A stretch of DNA of 64,000 nucleotides from Gammaproteobacteria bacterium (GTDB taxonomy: Bacteria > Pseudomonadota > Gammaproteobacteria > UBA6429 > Thiohalophilaceae): NCBI GenBank assembly GCA_029880855.1, contig JAOUNS010000001.1, positions 496,001 through 560,000 on the forward strand, in the 5' to 3' direction. A program made the position numbers and the translations under genes. Of the stretch, positions 25,712-33,844 are shown piece after piece (position 1 is the stretch's first letter; the number at the start of each line of letters is the position of its first letter). The notes under the pieces are model-generated. The model made no database searches. It was not told the DNA's origin and saw only the letters and a list, made by a program, of their open reading frames with translations.

Positions 25712-28700
25712 CTAGAACGAACGGTCGTTCACCGAGTGGCAACCACGCCCGCCACCGGAGCAATCCTTGTTCTGTTCGATGGTGCCGTTTTCACCCCCGT
25801 TGTGGTCACCCACTCGACGGAATGAGTTGGCATGGCAGGCTGCACAGTCGGGTGCATAGGCCGGGAACGGATAGACAAACGGCAGCGTAATGGTATTGCC
25901 ATGGCAGGCATTACAGGTCGGTGCACGGCGGTGATCGCCCGGATAATTACCGGTCGGGCTGTGACTGAAGCCGGTCGGCGCCCAGCCATTGGTGGTATGG
26001 CAGACATCACATTGCAGGTTGGTGTCGATATGCCCTGCTGAAACAGGCGGTTGTGGTGTGGCGCCGCCGGTGGTGCTGTGACAGGTATTACACTGGCCGG
26101 CTGTCGAGGCCTCATGTTGCCAGCTGCCGCCGACAAAGGTGGCGGTGGTATGGCAGGCGCGACAATCCAGCGTGGTCGGCAGGTGAGCCGGATTCTGTTT
26201 GTCATCCTTGCCGGTCCGGGTCGGGCTGCCGTCGATATGGCAGGCGTCACACCGGTCAGCGGCGGTTACTGTGCTGTGATCAAACGTGGCCGGCAGGAAA
26301 GCAGTGGTCGTATGGCAAACACCGCAATCCTGCGCCGTTAACAGGTGGTTCTGTGTCTTGCCGATAGCCAGTACGCCATCATGGCAGGCCTGACAATTAC
26401 CGGTGATACCGGTGTGATCGAAGGTGGCCGGGACAAATCCGGTGGTCTGGTGGCACTGGCTGCAATCATCATTGGTCGGTACATGGTTGGTATCTTTGCC
26501 CATGGCAATCACCGTGTCATGGCAAATCGCACAGTTGCCTGTGACACCCGCATGATCAAAGCGCGCACCTGCAAAGGCCGTGGTGTTATGACAGGCAGCG
26601 CAATCGTCCGTGGTCGGCAAGTGATTGACGGACTTGACCGTACCTACAGCGGCCGGACCGTCATGGCAGGCGGCACAGCCACCGGTAATGCCGGTATGGT
26701 TAAACACCGCCGTGGTAAAAGTGCCCGGAACATGGCACAGGCTGCAATCCTCGGTGGTCGGAACGTGGCCGGCGGTTTTTTTGGTCACGGCGCCCGCAGC
26801 ACCATCACCATGACACTCGCTGCAGTTACCGGTCCGACCGGTATGGTCATAGATGTTCAAGGCAAAGCTGGTATTGACACCATGACAAACACCACAATCC
26901 AGTGCCGTCAACATGTGTGCAGCATGCTTGCCCAGCGCCCCTTGCGGTACGGCATAGTTGCCGTCATGACAGGAGACACAGTTCCCGGTTATACCCGCGT
27001 GGCTGAATATATTCGGCGCAAACACATCATTGGTATGGCAGAAGTGACAATCCTGGGTCGTCGGAATATGGGTGGTCGGGTTTTTCAGCAAGGTCGGTCT
27101 GGCGGAAAGGAACTGCGGCTTGTGGCACCCCTCACAACCGTTGTCGAATGCCGGATGTACATCCGTAAAGAAGGTGGATGAGAGGAAGCCGCCGGCACCG
27201 GTCGCCTGATGACACTGACTGCACTCGGTCTGTGACGGGATATGGTTCGGTGTCTTGCCCAGGGCGATCACCCCGTTATGGCAATCGGCGCAATTGTTGT
27301 TCACCCCGACAAGGTGATCAAAGGTTCCGCCGGTAAAGTTATCAAACTTGATCTGGTGACAGACGGAACAATCCTGTGTGGTCGGCATGTGATTCAGACT
27401 CTTGCCGGTGCTGATCCTGCCGTCATGACAAATCGCACAGCCATTGGTAATACCCGCGTGAGAAAAGACACCGCCGACAAAGGTGATCGTGCCGCTGTGG
27501 CAGGCTCGACAGTCATCCGCGGTTGGGATGTGGTACTGGTGCTTGCCGGCGGTCACGATATCGTTATGACAGGAATCACAACGGATACCGAGGTCATTTT
27601 CCACGTTGACGTGATCAAAGGTCCCGTTGGCGAAGTTACCCGGCGCATGACAGTTTTCACAATCGTTACCGTTGGAGGGAACGTGATGAATCCCTGCCGC
27701 ATATTGTCCTTCGGTTGTATTCGGATCGTGACAACCGGCGGAACCGCAATTTGTGGTGACACCGGTGTGATCATAAATCGCATTGGCAAAGTTACCGCCG
27801 CCGACACCATGACAGACCCCGCAATCCAGTGCCGTATCACGGTGGTTGGTCGCCGCCGCCTTACCGCGGGCATTGATGCTGTTGTTATCGTTATGGCAGG
27901 TAAAACACGGTACCGCAGCCGCATCCACCGATCGATGGTTGAACACACCACCCATGTTAAAGCTCACCGTGGTATGGCAGACCGCACAATCCACCGGCAT
28001 ACCGGGATGACCACTGCCAACGTCCCGCGCCCCGTAACCGCCACCCAGCGGGTTATGACAGGAATCACAACGCCGGCCGACCACCTCCGGTCCGGTGTGA
28101 TCAGGATGGGCATTTTTAAAACTCGTGGTGGTATGGCACGCTCCGCATTCTGTCGCTGTGACCGGGTGGGCCTCATGTTTACCCAGGGCGGTGACACCGT
28201 TATGGCAAACATTGCAGGCATTGGTTATACCACTGTGATCGAAGCTGCCGTCCGGCCGCAGTTCAAGAAAACTCTCGGTATGATGGCAATTATCGCACTC
28301 TGCATTCGTCGCCACATGGGCCGGTGACTTGGCAACAGCCAGGACACCATTGTGACAAGTGCTGCACTTGCCAAACAGTTCCTTGTGGTCAACATAGGGC
28401 AAGCGGTTATAACCAAATGTGGTATGGCAGGCTTCACAGACATTCGTCGTACCCAAATGAGTGCCGGCCTTGATCAAGGTTGACCGTATCGGATCATCGT
28501 TTACAGAAAGATGCCCGTCATGACAATCTGTGCAGCGCGACGTATAGGTCATGTGCGGTCGCGGACCGGTATACCAGCCGGCGACTGACGCCTCGACCGA
28601 GGCAATAGCGCGTTGACTGTAAAAGTTACCGGCACTCACCACCAGTTGCACCATATAGGTCCCTTCCACGTCGGGCACAAACCCGGCCCGGGGTGAGGTT

Positions 28701-28978
28701 GCATTCAACAGGATAGCCTGGCTGCCGTAAGGCTTGTGGGTAAACTGCCATTGATAGCGCAACGGGTCAGGCAAGGCTGTTGTAGATGCGCTGCCATCCA
28801 GAACAGCGGTTTCATTGATCCGGACACCGATGATGTTGCCGGCATCGGCACGTAATAAATGCAGCGGCGCCGGTTCTGTCGGGGGTGCAGACGATGATCC
28901 ACCACCGCCGCCGCCACATGCGCTCGTGGCGAGGATGACGATCCCCAGACAGGCAAGCCGTGCAATGTAGCGCCGCAT
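25712..28978 (-). CDS. Giant multihaem c-type cytochrome lipoprotein (about 36 haem sites)
   Basis: A 1088-residue protein. The chosen ATG 28978 starts a signal peptide with lipobox LATSAC followed by six Gly; the upstream frame to 29047 is unlikely. A PKD/Ig-like module (about 30-130, LDGSASTTALPDPLRYQWQF) precedes a long array of haem motifs. I count 35 CxxCH plus one CX4CH (CGSAGCH) and a terminal CX6CH. They sit in repeats of roughly 25-30 residues with distal His supplied by recurring FDHTGIT and NHxPT segments, so bis-His ligation is likely. Secretion, lipidation and haem density point to outer-membrane or extracellular electron transfer. No porin, NapC-type or redox partner gene is adjacent. 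Confidence 0.93.
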   Translation of the reverse strand: MRRYIARLACLGIVILATSACGGGGGGSSSAPPTEPAPLHLLRADAGNIIGVRINETAVLDGSASTTALPDPLRYQWQFTHKPYGSQAILLNATSPRAGFVPDVEGTYMVQLVVSAGNFYSQRAIASVEASVAGWYTGPRPHMTYTSRCTDCHDGHLSVNDDPIRSTLIKAGTHLGTTNVCEACHTTFGYNRLPYVDHKELFGKCSTCHNGVLAVAKSPAHVATNAECDNCHHTESFLELRPDGSFDHSGITNACNVCHNGVTALGKHEAHPVTATECGACHTTTSFKNAHPDHTGPEVVGRRCDSCHNPLGGGYGARDVGSGHPGMPVDCAVCHTTVSFNMGGVFNHRSVDAAAVPCFTCHNDNNSINARGKAAATNHRDTALDCGVCHGVGGGNFANAIYDHTGVTTNCGSAGCHDPNTTEGQYAAGIHHVPSNGNDCENCHAPGNFANGTFDHVNVENDLGIRCDSCHNDIVTAGKHQYHIPTADDCRACHSGTITFVGGVFSHAGITNGCAICHDGRISTGKSLNHMPTTQDCSVCHQIKFDNFTGGTFDHLVGVNNNCADCHNGVIALGKTPNHIPSQTECSQCHQATGAGGFLSSTFFTDVHPAFDNGCEGCHKPQFLSARPTLLKNPTTHIPTTQDCHFCHTNDVFAPNIFSHAGITGNCVSCHDGNYAVPQGALGKHAAHMLTALDCGVCHGVNTSFALNIYDHTGRTGNCSECHGDGAAGAVTKKTAGHVPTTEDCSLCHVPGTFTTAVFNHTGITGGCAACHDGPAAVGTVKSVNHLPTTDDCAACHNTTAFAGARFDHAGVTGNCAICHDTVIAMGKDTNHVPTNDDCSQCHQTTGFVPATFDHTGITGNCQACHDGVLAIGKTQNHLLTAQDCGVCHTTTAFLPATFDHSTVTAADRCDACHIDGSPTRTGKDDKQNPAHLPTTLDCRACHTTATFVGGSWQHEASTAGQCNTCHSTTGGATPQPPVSAGHIDTNLQCDVCHTTNGWAPTGFSHSPTGNYPGDHRRAPTCNACHGNTITLPFVYPFPAYAPDCAACHANSFRRVGDHNGGENGTIEQNKDCSGGGRGCHSVNDRSF

Positions 28979-29427
28979 AAAATTCAAATCCCGGTTATAG
29001 CAGACTGTGGTTAACTCCAGCCGGCCTGACAAGGCGATCACCAGCATTTATAACTGGTCTAAAAAATAACAGTACAGTCTGACAAGACTGCATGACTGAC
29101 ACACAGTATATTTCCCGATAACACACTGTGTCCGAAGACAAACCGATATTTGCGTTCTGGTTCACACCACGTGCTGTGACAAGGTTAACAAAACAAATTA
29201 TTTGTTTGACGTTATGTAACAACACATGCCCTTCAAGTGACCCAAATCATTTCCAGCATGCAAGCCGTGTATTTCGCACGAACCGTTACGCGGTACACCT
29301 TCACTATTAACATTAATATTTTTAAACACATTAATGATGCGGAGTTTTGTCAGCTTTTTTTACACTTAATTCACTACATAAATTAACAGTAAGTAAAAAA
29401 TTTCTTAAGTTCAATCAGATACATAAG

Positions 29428-29443
29428 TGGTTTAATATTTGCA
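29428..29443 (+). promoter_or_regulatory. Sigma-54 (RpoN) promoter of the PEP-CTERM gene
   Basis: TGG at 29428-29430 and TTGCA at 29439-29443 place GG and GC exactly 10 bases apart, the RpoN -24/-12 rule. Predicted start lies near 29454, about 60 bases before the ATG. PEP-CTERM genes are often controlled by the PrsK/PrsR system with RpoN, which fits. AT-rich sequence with TAAG/CTTA half-sites at about 29391-29408 could bind the enhancer protein. The region 29048-29427 otherwise holds only AT-rich intergenic sequence, presumably also with the divergent cytochrome promoter. Confidence 0.6.
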
Positions 29444-29514
29444 TATCTATAAGCACACACTATGGAATTGAAAGTAGTTGCTTAGAACTTAACCAAAAAC
29501 TTAGAGGGACTGTT

Positions 29515-30099
29515 ATGAACATGAAAAAATATCTCCTTATTCTGGTCGCCTGCTTCGGCTTCTCCAGCGTGAGCCAGGCTGTCGTTGTACTTGATTTTGA
29601 TTCGCTTGCCACCGGTTCTGATATCACCAACAACCCGCTGGTCACTGCTGATGGCACCATCACTTCTTCCGCGACTTCCGGTAACCTGTATATCACCAGT
29701 GGCGCAGGCGGCGGCATGACCGGCAATGCCCTGCGTTTTGATGAAACAGTTGACGGCGGTTATGCCCAGCTGGCCTTCAATTATGATGTTGGCTCCATTT
29801 CATTCCTGTATGCAGGCTTCCTGTCCGGCTACTTCAATGCACAAATCCTGGACTCTTCATTCAACGTGATTGACTCGTTCTTCGACGGCAACACCAACGA
29901 TGACCTGCCCGGCGGCCCGGTTGTCCTGAGCGGCAGCAACATCCGTTACTTCCGTTTCTTTGACGGCCCCGGTGGTGCTTCCTTTGCCGGTGTTGATGAC
30001 CTGGTCATTACTGCAGCCGGTGTACCCGAACCCACCACACTGGCCCTGCTTGGCCTGGGTCTGTTCGGCGTCGCCTTCAGCCGCAAGAAAAAAGCCTGA
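29515..30099 (+). CDS. PEP-CTERM sorting-domain exported protein
   Basis: A 194-residue protein with a signal peptide (about 1-22, VACFGFSSVSQA). ATG 29515 has AGAGGGA about 6-12 bases upstream. The C-terminus is a textbook PEP-CTERM signal: GVPEPTTLALLGLGLFGVAF then SRKKKA, to be cut and processed by an exosortase. The mature part is beta-rich, Gly/Asn/Asp-rich and nearly free of Cys, like other exopolysaccharide-associated PEP-CTERM proteins. No exosortase, PrsK or PrsR is present here, so the machinery must be encoded elsewhere. A strong terminator follows. Confidence 0.93.
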   Translation: MNMKKYLLILVACFGFSSVSQAVVVLDFDSLATGSDITNNPLVTADGTITSSATSGNLYITSGAGGGMTGNALRFDETVDGGYAQLAFNYDVGSISFLYAGFLSGYFNAQILDSSFNVIDSFFDGNTNDDLPGGPVVLSGSNIRYFRFFDGPGGASFAGVDDLVITAAGVPEPTTLALLGLGLFGVAFSRKKKA

Positions 30100-30120
30100 T
30101 ACACAGGTGCAAGAAAACAA

Positions 30121-30148
30121 AAATCCCGCCTCGTGCGGGATTTTTTTT
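30121..30148 (+). terminator. Rho-independent terminator of the PEP-CTERM gene
   Basis: AAATCCCGC/GCGGGATTT stem (30121-30129 and 30135-30143) with a CTCGT loop and eight T at 30141-30148. Confidence 0.93.
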
Positions 30149-30172
30149 GCCTGCCAAACAGAACCTGCTCTG

Positions 30173-30646
30173 TTAACCACCATAGCAACAGATCATTTTC
30201 CGGTAATTTAATTGTTTGTACATCAGACGGTCTGGTGTCTCCAGAATTACATAGAGGGTTTTGCTCATATCCAGTTTAACGCGTGTCACTATTTTCCTGA
30301 CCCGCTTGTCCGCAATCCGATAACGGGCTGCCAGTTGCGACTCCGGCATCGCAGAGTTCGCCTGATACACCATCACGGACTGTACTTCCGGCAACTTGTC
30401 GGTTGTAACACCGAGTTGTGCCACATCACCCATTTCACAGCCATCCACTCTGTAGACTGTTCGCTTTACCGGCTCACCGTTAAACATCAACCATCTCGCC
30501 TTGCTGAGCACAACTGTTTTACCGGGATAGTGTTGCGCCAGATACTCCGGCAGTGCATCCGGCGGTGCTTTGGCGGCAGACAGATTGAATGACAACGTGA
30601 AAAAAATCAGCAGCATGGCGCTGCGCAACATGGGCTGGTATGACAT
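30173..30646 (-). CDS. Small secreted protein of unknown function
   Basis: A 157-residue protein with a signal peptide (about 1-26, ending SAAKA). The mature part is basic (about 30 Lys/Arg) with several Tyr and ends in MICCYGG, a vicinal Cys pair. No family recognised. It stands alone between a convergent terminator and the DyP gene. Confidence 0.6.
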   Translation of the reverse strand: MSYQPMLRSAMLLIFFTLSFNLSAAKAPPDALPEYLAQHYPGKTVVLSKARWLMFNGEPVKRTVYRVDGCEMGDVAQLGVTTDKLPEVQSVMVYQANSAMPESQLAARYRIADKRVRKIVTRVKLDMSKTLYVILETPDRLMYKQLNYRKMICCYGG

Positions 30647-30919
30647 CAGATCACCCTCGACTTCATGGAAACATGCCTGCGCCGGTCACCCGGCTGTCGG
30701 CGATGTCTGTATCATTGGCAACATCTGTGCCAAACACCGGCGCGGCTGAATCACCGGATTTACCACCATCATGACCGATTTCAACGCCATTGATCATGCA
30801 GGATGCAATTTGATCATTGCGTTTACAGCCCATGAAACAACGTTGAGCCACGTCATACCGGTCTGGTCATCTATACTTTTTCTATACATCGACACCATCA
30901 ACTCGCACCGGAGCCGTTC

Positions 30920-31801
30920 ATGCCACCTGTTCAAGCCGGCATTCTTGCCACCGAAACACCGCTCGCCCGTTATCTTGTCTTCAGCATCACCAACCCGGCG
31001 CACCTGTCAGAGTCGCTGATAGATCTCATGGAGGTGATTGACCCGACACAGACCGTCATCGGCATCGGCGAATCACTGGTCAAGGCGCTGGGAAAAACCA
31101 TCCCCGGTCTGCGCCCGTTTCCGGCACAAACCGGTCCCGGTATCGAACTCCCAGCCGGACAGGGCGCACTCTGGTGCTGGTTGCGCGGAGAGGATCGGGG
31201 GGAGCTGTTTCATCGCTCCCGCCAACTGGAGGAGTTGCTCCTGCCTACCTTCAGCCTGACTGATCTCGTCGACAGTTTTCAATATGATGCCAATCGTGAT
31301 TTGACCGGTTACGAAGACGGCACGGAAAATCCACAGGATGAGGCGGCGATTGCGGCGGCCGTGGTCCAGAGTGACACAGCCGGCCTGCACGGCGGCAGTT
31401 TTGTTGCGGTCCAACAGTGGCTGCATGATTTTGATTATTTCTTTGAACTGGATGAGGCGGAGCGGGACAACATCATCGGCCGCCGTCAGACTGACAATGC
31501 AGAGTTTGATGAAGCGCCTGCCTCGGCCCATGTGAAACGCAGCGCTCAGGAAAGCTATAGCCCGGAAGCCTTTATCCTGCGCCGTTCCATGCCCTGGGCG
31601 GAGGGGCTGGATGGCGGCCTGTTGTTTGTCGCCTTCGGCAAGTCATTCGATGCGTTTGAGGCCATCCTGCATCGTATGCTGGGTAATGAAGACGGGGTTG
31701 TGGATGCCCTGTTCCGGTTTTCACGTCCTGTTTCCGGCGGCTATTTCTGGTGTCCACCGACCAAGCAGGACAGGCTGGACCTCAGCGCACTGGGACTATG
31801 A
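30920..31801 (+). CDS. Dye-decolourising (DyP/YfeX-type) haem peroxidase
   Basis: A 293-residue protein with GYEDGTENP at 130-138, holding the DyP-specific GxxDG motif and catalytic Asp133. The likely proximal haem ligand is His204 (ASAHVKRS), and the distal Arg is in ILRRSMPW (221-222). Length matches the cytosolic class-B YfeX-like group (about 290-310). There is no Tat signal. The C-terminus (DRLDLSALGL) lacks the IGSLxG encapsulin-loading consensus, so it is not an obvious encapsulin cargo. Expected to reduce peroxide while oxidising porphyrinogens or phenolic substrates; the physiological substrate is unknown. Monocistronic. Confidence 0.93.
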   Translation: MPPVQAGILATETPLARYLVFSITNPAHLSESLIDLMEVIDPTQTVIGIGESLVKALGKTIPGLRPFPAQTGPGIELPAGQGALWCWLRGEDRGELFHRSRQLEELLLPTFSLTDLVDSFQYDANRDLTGYEDGTENPQDEAAIAAAVVQSDTAGLHGGSFVAVQQWLHDFDYFFELDEAERDNIIGRRQTDNAEFDEAPASAHVKRSAQESYSPEAFILRRSMPWAEGLDGGLLFVAFGKSFDAFEAILHRMLGNEDGVVDALFRFSRPVSGGYFWCPPTKQDRLDLSALGL

Positions 31802-31825
31802 TTACCCGCTGAGTGATAGGCGCGT

Positions 31826-32584
31826 TTATGGTTTGGACCATTTTTTATAGATGCGCTCATTCACCACTGTCTTGTCACCCTTGCTCACCACAAGAGCACC
31901 GATGGCATCGTCTTCACCGATCATAATGACGTGTACCTGATAAAGGTATTTGCCACTGCGGAAATCATAATGGTGGTTACCGCCTGATCCGTCCCGGACA
32001 TACTTACCTTTGTGTAAAACCAGATCGGGTTTATCGGTGGGATTTTTTTTCAGTGACCAGGAGGCGTAACGATAGTCCGGTCCCATGTCATCGACCCGCA
32101 CCCTGAACTTTTTGGTTTGCCAGTCGAGCACCGGTCGGGTAAAGGTTTGCAATTCTGTCGGTAATTCCTGTGTCAGACGGGCAATGAGTTTTTCTTTCAC
32201 CGCAGCGCCGATAGCGGTTTCGTGGTTCACTTTGCTGATCGTACCGTCCATCTCCAGCCAGACCTGCCCACTGTCGAAGATAATGCCCCGCCAACCCATC
32301 TCGCCCCAATCCTTGTCCGGATCGGATTGGGCGATCTTTTGTATCAGCGCCGCATCAAACACTTCGTCAAATCGTTGCAGCAGTTCCTGTTCTGTATTGA
32401 TGGATGGCACGGGGTTGTCACGATAGACGGGATACTTCACCAGCCTGGCAATGGCCGTCCGATCTCCGGCCTTGAAGGCATTGATAACAGTTTCCACATA
32501 TTTGCGGTTTTCCGGTTCCACACCCGCCGCCGTTTTGATAACAAATAACAGGCAACAGGTGACAGCGAAGAGATGTTTCAGCAT
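31826..32584 (-). CDS. Secreted protein of unknown function
   Basis: A 252-residue protein starting at ATG 32584 with a signal peptide (FAVTCCLLFVIKTAAG). An N-terminal stretch (NRKYVETVINAFKAGDRTAI) resembles an NTF2-like helix. The C-terminal half is basic and beta-rich. No family recognised. Adjacent on the same strand to a small lipoprotein and the DUF6502-like gene, separated by 95 bases. Confidence 0.6.
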   Translation of the reverse strand: MLKHLFAVTCCLLFVIKTAAGVEPENRKYVETVINAFKAGDRTAIARLVKYPVYRDNPVPSINTEQELLQRFDEVFDAALIQKIAQSDPDKDWGEMGWRGIIFDSGQVWLEMDGTISKVNHETAIGAAVKEKLIARLTQELPTELQTFTRPVLDWQTKKFRVRVDDMGPDYRYASWSLKKNPTDKPDLVLHKGKYVRDGSGGNHHYDFRSGKYLYQVHVIMIGEDDAIGALVVSKGDKTVVNERIYKKWSKP

Positions 32585-32679
32585 TGAATGATCCTTGTTA
32601 ATCGAAACCGTGGCGGGCACTATATTCTGTATCGTCCGCCGGGATATTTGCTTGAACCGATACAGCCTGCGGATAGCGC

Positions 32680-32898
32680 CTATGGACGTGGCGCTTCCTT
32701 ACACGGCTTGCCCCTGCGCTTGTCAGTCGCACAGTCATCGCTGTTACCGGTACCGCCAATACCGCCCTCGTGCATCACCGCCTCTTCGGCCGGTGTGCTG
32801 CTCGGCGCCTCATCGCGATGGAGTGTCGCACTTGAGCAGGCCGCCAGTAAGCCGGCCAGGGTCATCAGCAGGATGGTTGGTCTCAATGTCATGGTCAT
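32680..32898 (-). CDS. Small lipoprotein
   Basis: A 72-residue protein with a signal peptide and lipobox LLAAC (Cys about 21). The mature part is about 50 residues, polar, with two further Cys (DDCATDKRRGKPCKE) likely forming a disulfide. It starts with a 4-base ATGA overlap with the DUF6502-like gene, so the two are translationally coupled; the partnership is probably functional, but I cannot name it. Confidence 0.75.
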   Translation of the reverse strand: MTMTLRPTILLMTLAGLLAACSSATLHRDEAPSSTPAEEAVMHEGGIGGTGNSDDCATDKRRGKPCKEAPRP

Positions 32899-33707
32899 TC
32901 CCCGTTCTCTTCAAAATAATAGATACCCACACCGGCCTTTTTATTGCCGGGCTCTCCCAGCTCGGGATTCGCATCGCTGTCATGTTTGGCCATGGTCCGA
33001 TCCATCTGTTCCAGACAGGACTGCGCCTGATCCGCCAATACAGTCCGCAGTTCCGGCAGCATGGACTCCGGAATGGCGGTATAGAAGACCTTGCGCTGGA
33101 AATAGGCCGGTTGTGGATCGTGAATATTGTGATCGATGGTTGCGATCAAGCCGCTGACATCGGTGCCGAGGATTTTCAGTTTTTCCAGCTCATCCCGGTC
33201 CGGCACAAAGGCATGCTGCTTTAACTGGATCAAACCATTGGAGGTCATTTCGATCGCCCCGGTCCGGATCAACTCGTCGGCAATGGCCCGTGGCGGGATA
33301 TCCCCGCTGAAGCGTTTCACCAGCTCGGCAAAACTCTGTTGCCCCTCTTCCAGAGTCAGGGCCGCCGGTTGTCCCCGGGCATCATGAAAATCGGCATCCC
33401 GCACCCAACCGGTGATCACCCGCGCCGCCCGGTTGTATTGCATGTTCAATTCATCCAGGTCGATCTCCGCTTCCTGCTTCAGGCGGGTCACCTCCTTGCG
33501 GGAGAGACCGGTAATGGTGGAGATCCGCGAGACGGTCTGCTTCTTGCCCGGCAGGGAAAATTCCTTTTCCGCCACCTCGACATAGAGGCGACGCAGGATT
33601 TCACTCAGGGTGTCGAAAGCCACCCCCTGCCGCAGCAGGACCCGCACCAGAGGCAACAGCATCTTCCAGAGTGCTTTCTGCAGGACATTGTCTTTTTTAT
33701 CAGTCAT
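32895..33707 (-). CDS. DUF6502-like helix-turn-helix protein
   Basis: A 270-residue protein with no signal or membrane segment. Residues about 55-85 (QTVSRISTITGLSRKEVTRLKQE) read as a helix-turn-helix with a MarR/LexA-like recognition helix; the remainder is helical and basic. I recall this as the DUF6502 family. It is divergent from the VWA lipoprotein gene, and the intergenic region holds three similar palindromes, so autoregulation and control of the divergent gene are likely (inference). It overlaps the small lipoprotein gene by 4 bases. Confidence 0.75.
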   Translation of the reverse strand: MTDKKDNVLQKALWKMLLPLVRVLLRQGVAFDTLSEILRRLYVEVAEKEFSLPGKKQTVSRISTITGLSRKEVTRLKQEAEIDLDELNMQYNRAARVITGWVRDADFHDARGQPAALTLEEGQQSFAELVKRFSGDIPPRAIADELIRTGAIEMTSNGLIQLKQHAFVPDRDELEKLKILGTDVSGLIATIDHNIHDPQPAYFQRKVFYTAIPESMLPELRTVLADQAQSCLEQMDRTMAKHDSDANPELGEPGNKKAGVGIYYFEENGE

Positions 33708-33719
33708 CGCGCCATTTCC

Positions 33720-33733
33720 GGGGAAATTTCCCC
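33720..33733. promoter_or_regulatory. Operator-like palindrome 1
   Basis: GGGGAAATTTCCCC, a perfect 14-bp palindrome just before the start of the DUF6502-like gene (stop of the gap at 33707). Placed to repress or autoregulate that gene. Confidence 0.55.
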
Positions 33734-33753
33734 AAAGCCTAGCATAGCCGGCC

Positions 33754-33781
33754 TTGACAACTCAAATAATTGGGATATATT
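33754..33781 (+). promoter_or_regulatory. Sigma-70 promoter of the VWA lipoprotein gene
   Basis: TTGACA (33754-33759) and TATATT (33776-33781) with a 16-base spacer. The -10 hexamer lies inside the second palindrome, so a bound repressor would occlude it. Confidence 0.65.
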
Positions 33782-33786
33782 TCCCA
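33771..33786. promoter_or_regulatory. Operator-like palindrome 2
   Basis: TGGGATATATTTCCCA, imperfect 16-bp palindrome with arms TGGGA/TCCCA, overlapping the -10 element. Its centre is 24 bp from that of palindrome 3. Confidence 0.6.
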
Positions 33787-33794
33787 TTAATGAA

Positions 33795-33810
33795 TGGGAA
33801 AATATTCCCA
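33795..33810. promoter_or_regulatory. Operator-like palindrome 3
   Basis: TGGGAAAATATTCCCA, 16 bp, just downstream of the expected transcription start and 34 bases before the ATG of the VWA lipoprotein. Shares the TGGGA-N6-TCCCA consensus with palindrome 2. Confidence 0.6.
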
Positions 33811-33844
33811 TATGCTATAGTTATTCAACAAAGGAGTATTCACC

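Noticed and set aside
26345-28327. Long plus-strand open frames (278 and 361 codons) opposite the multihaem gene
   Set aside because: They are antisense to the periodic CxxCH coding sequence, whose GC-rich repeats prevent stops; their translations lack any motif.
30920-31801. Encapsulin cargo
   Set aside because: The DyP C-terminus lacks the IGSLxG loading motif and no encapsulin shell gene is present.
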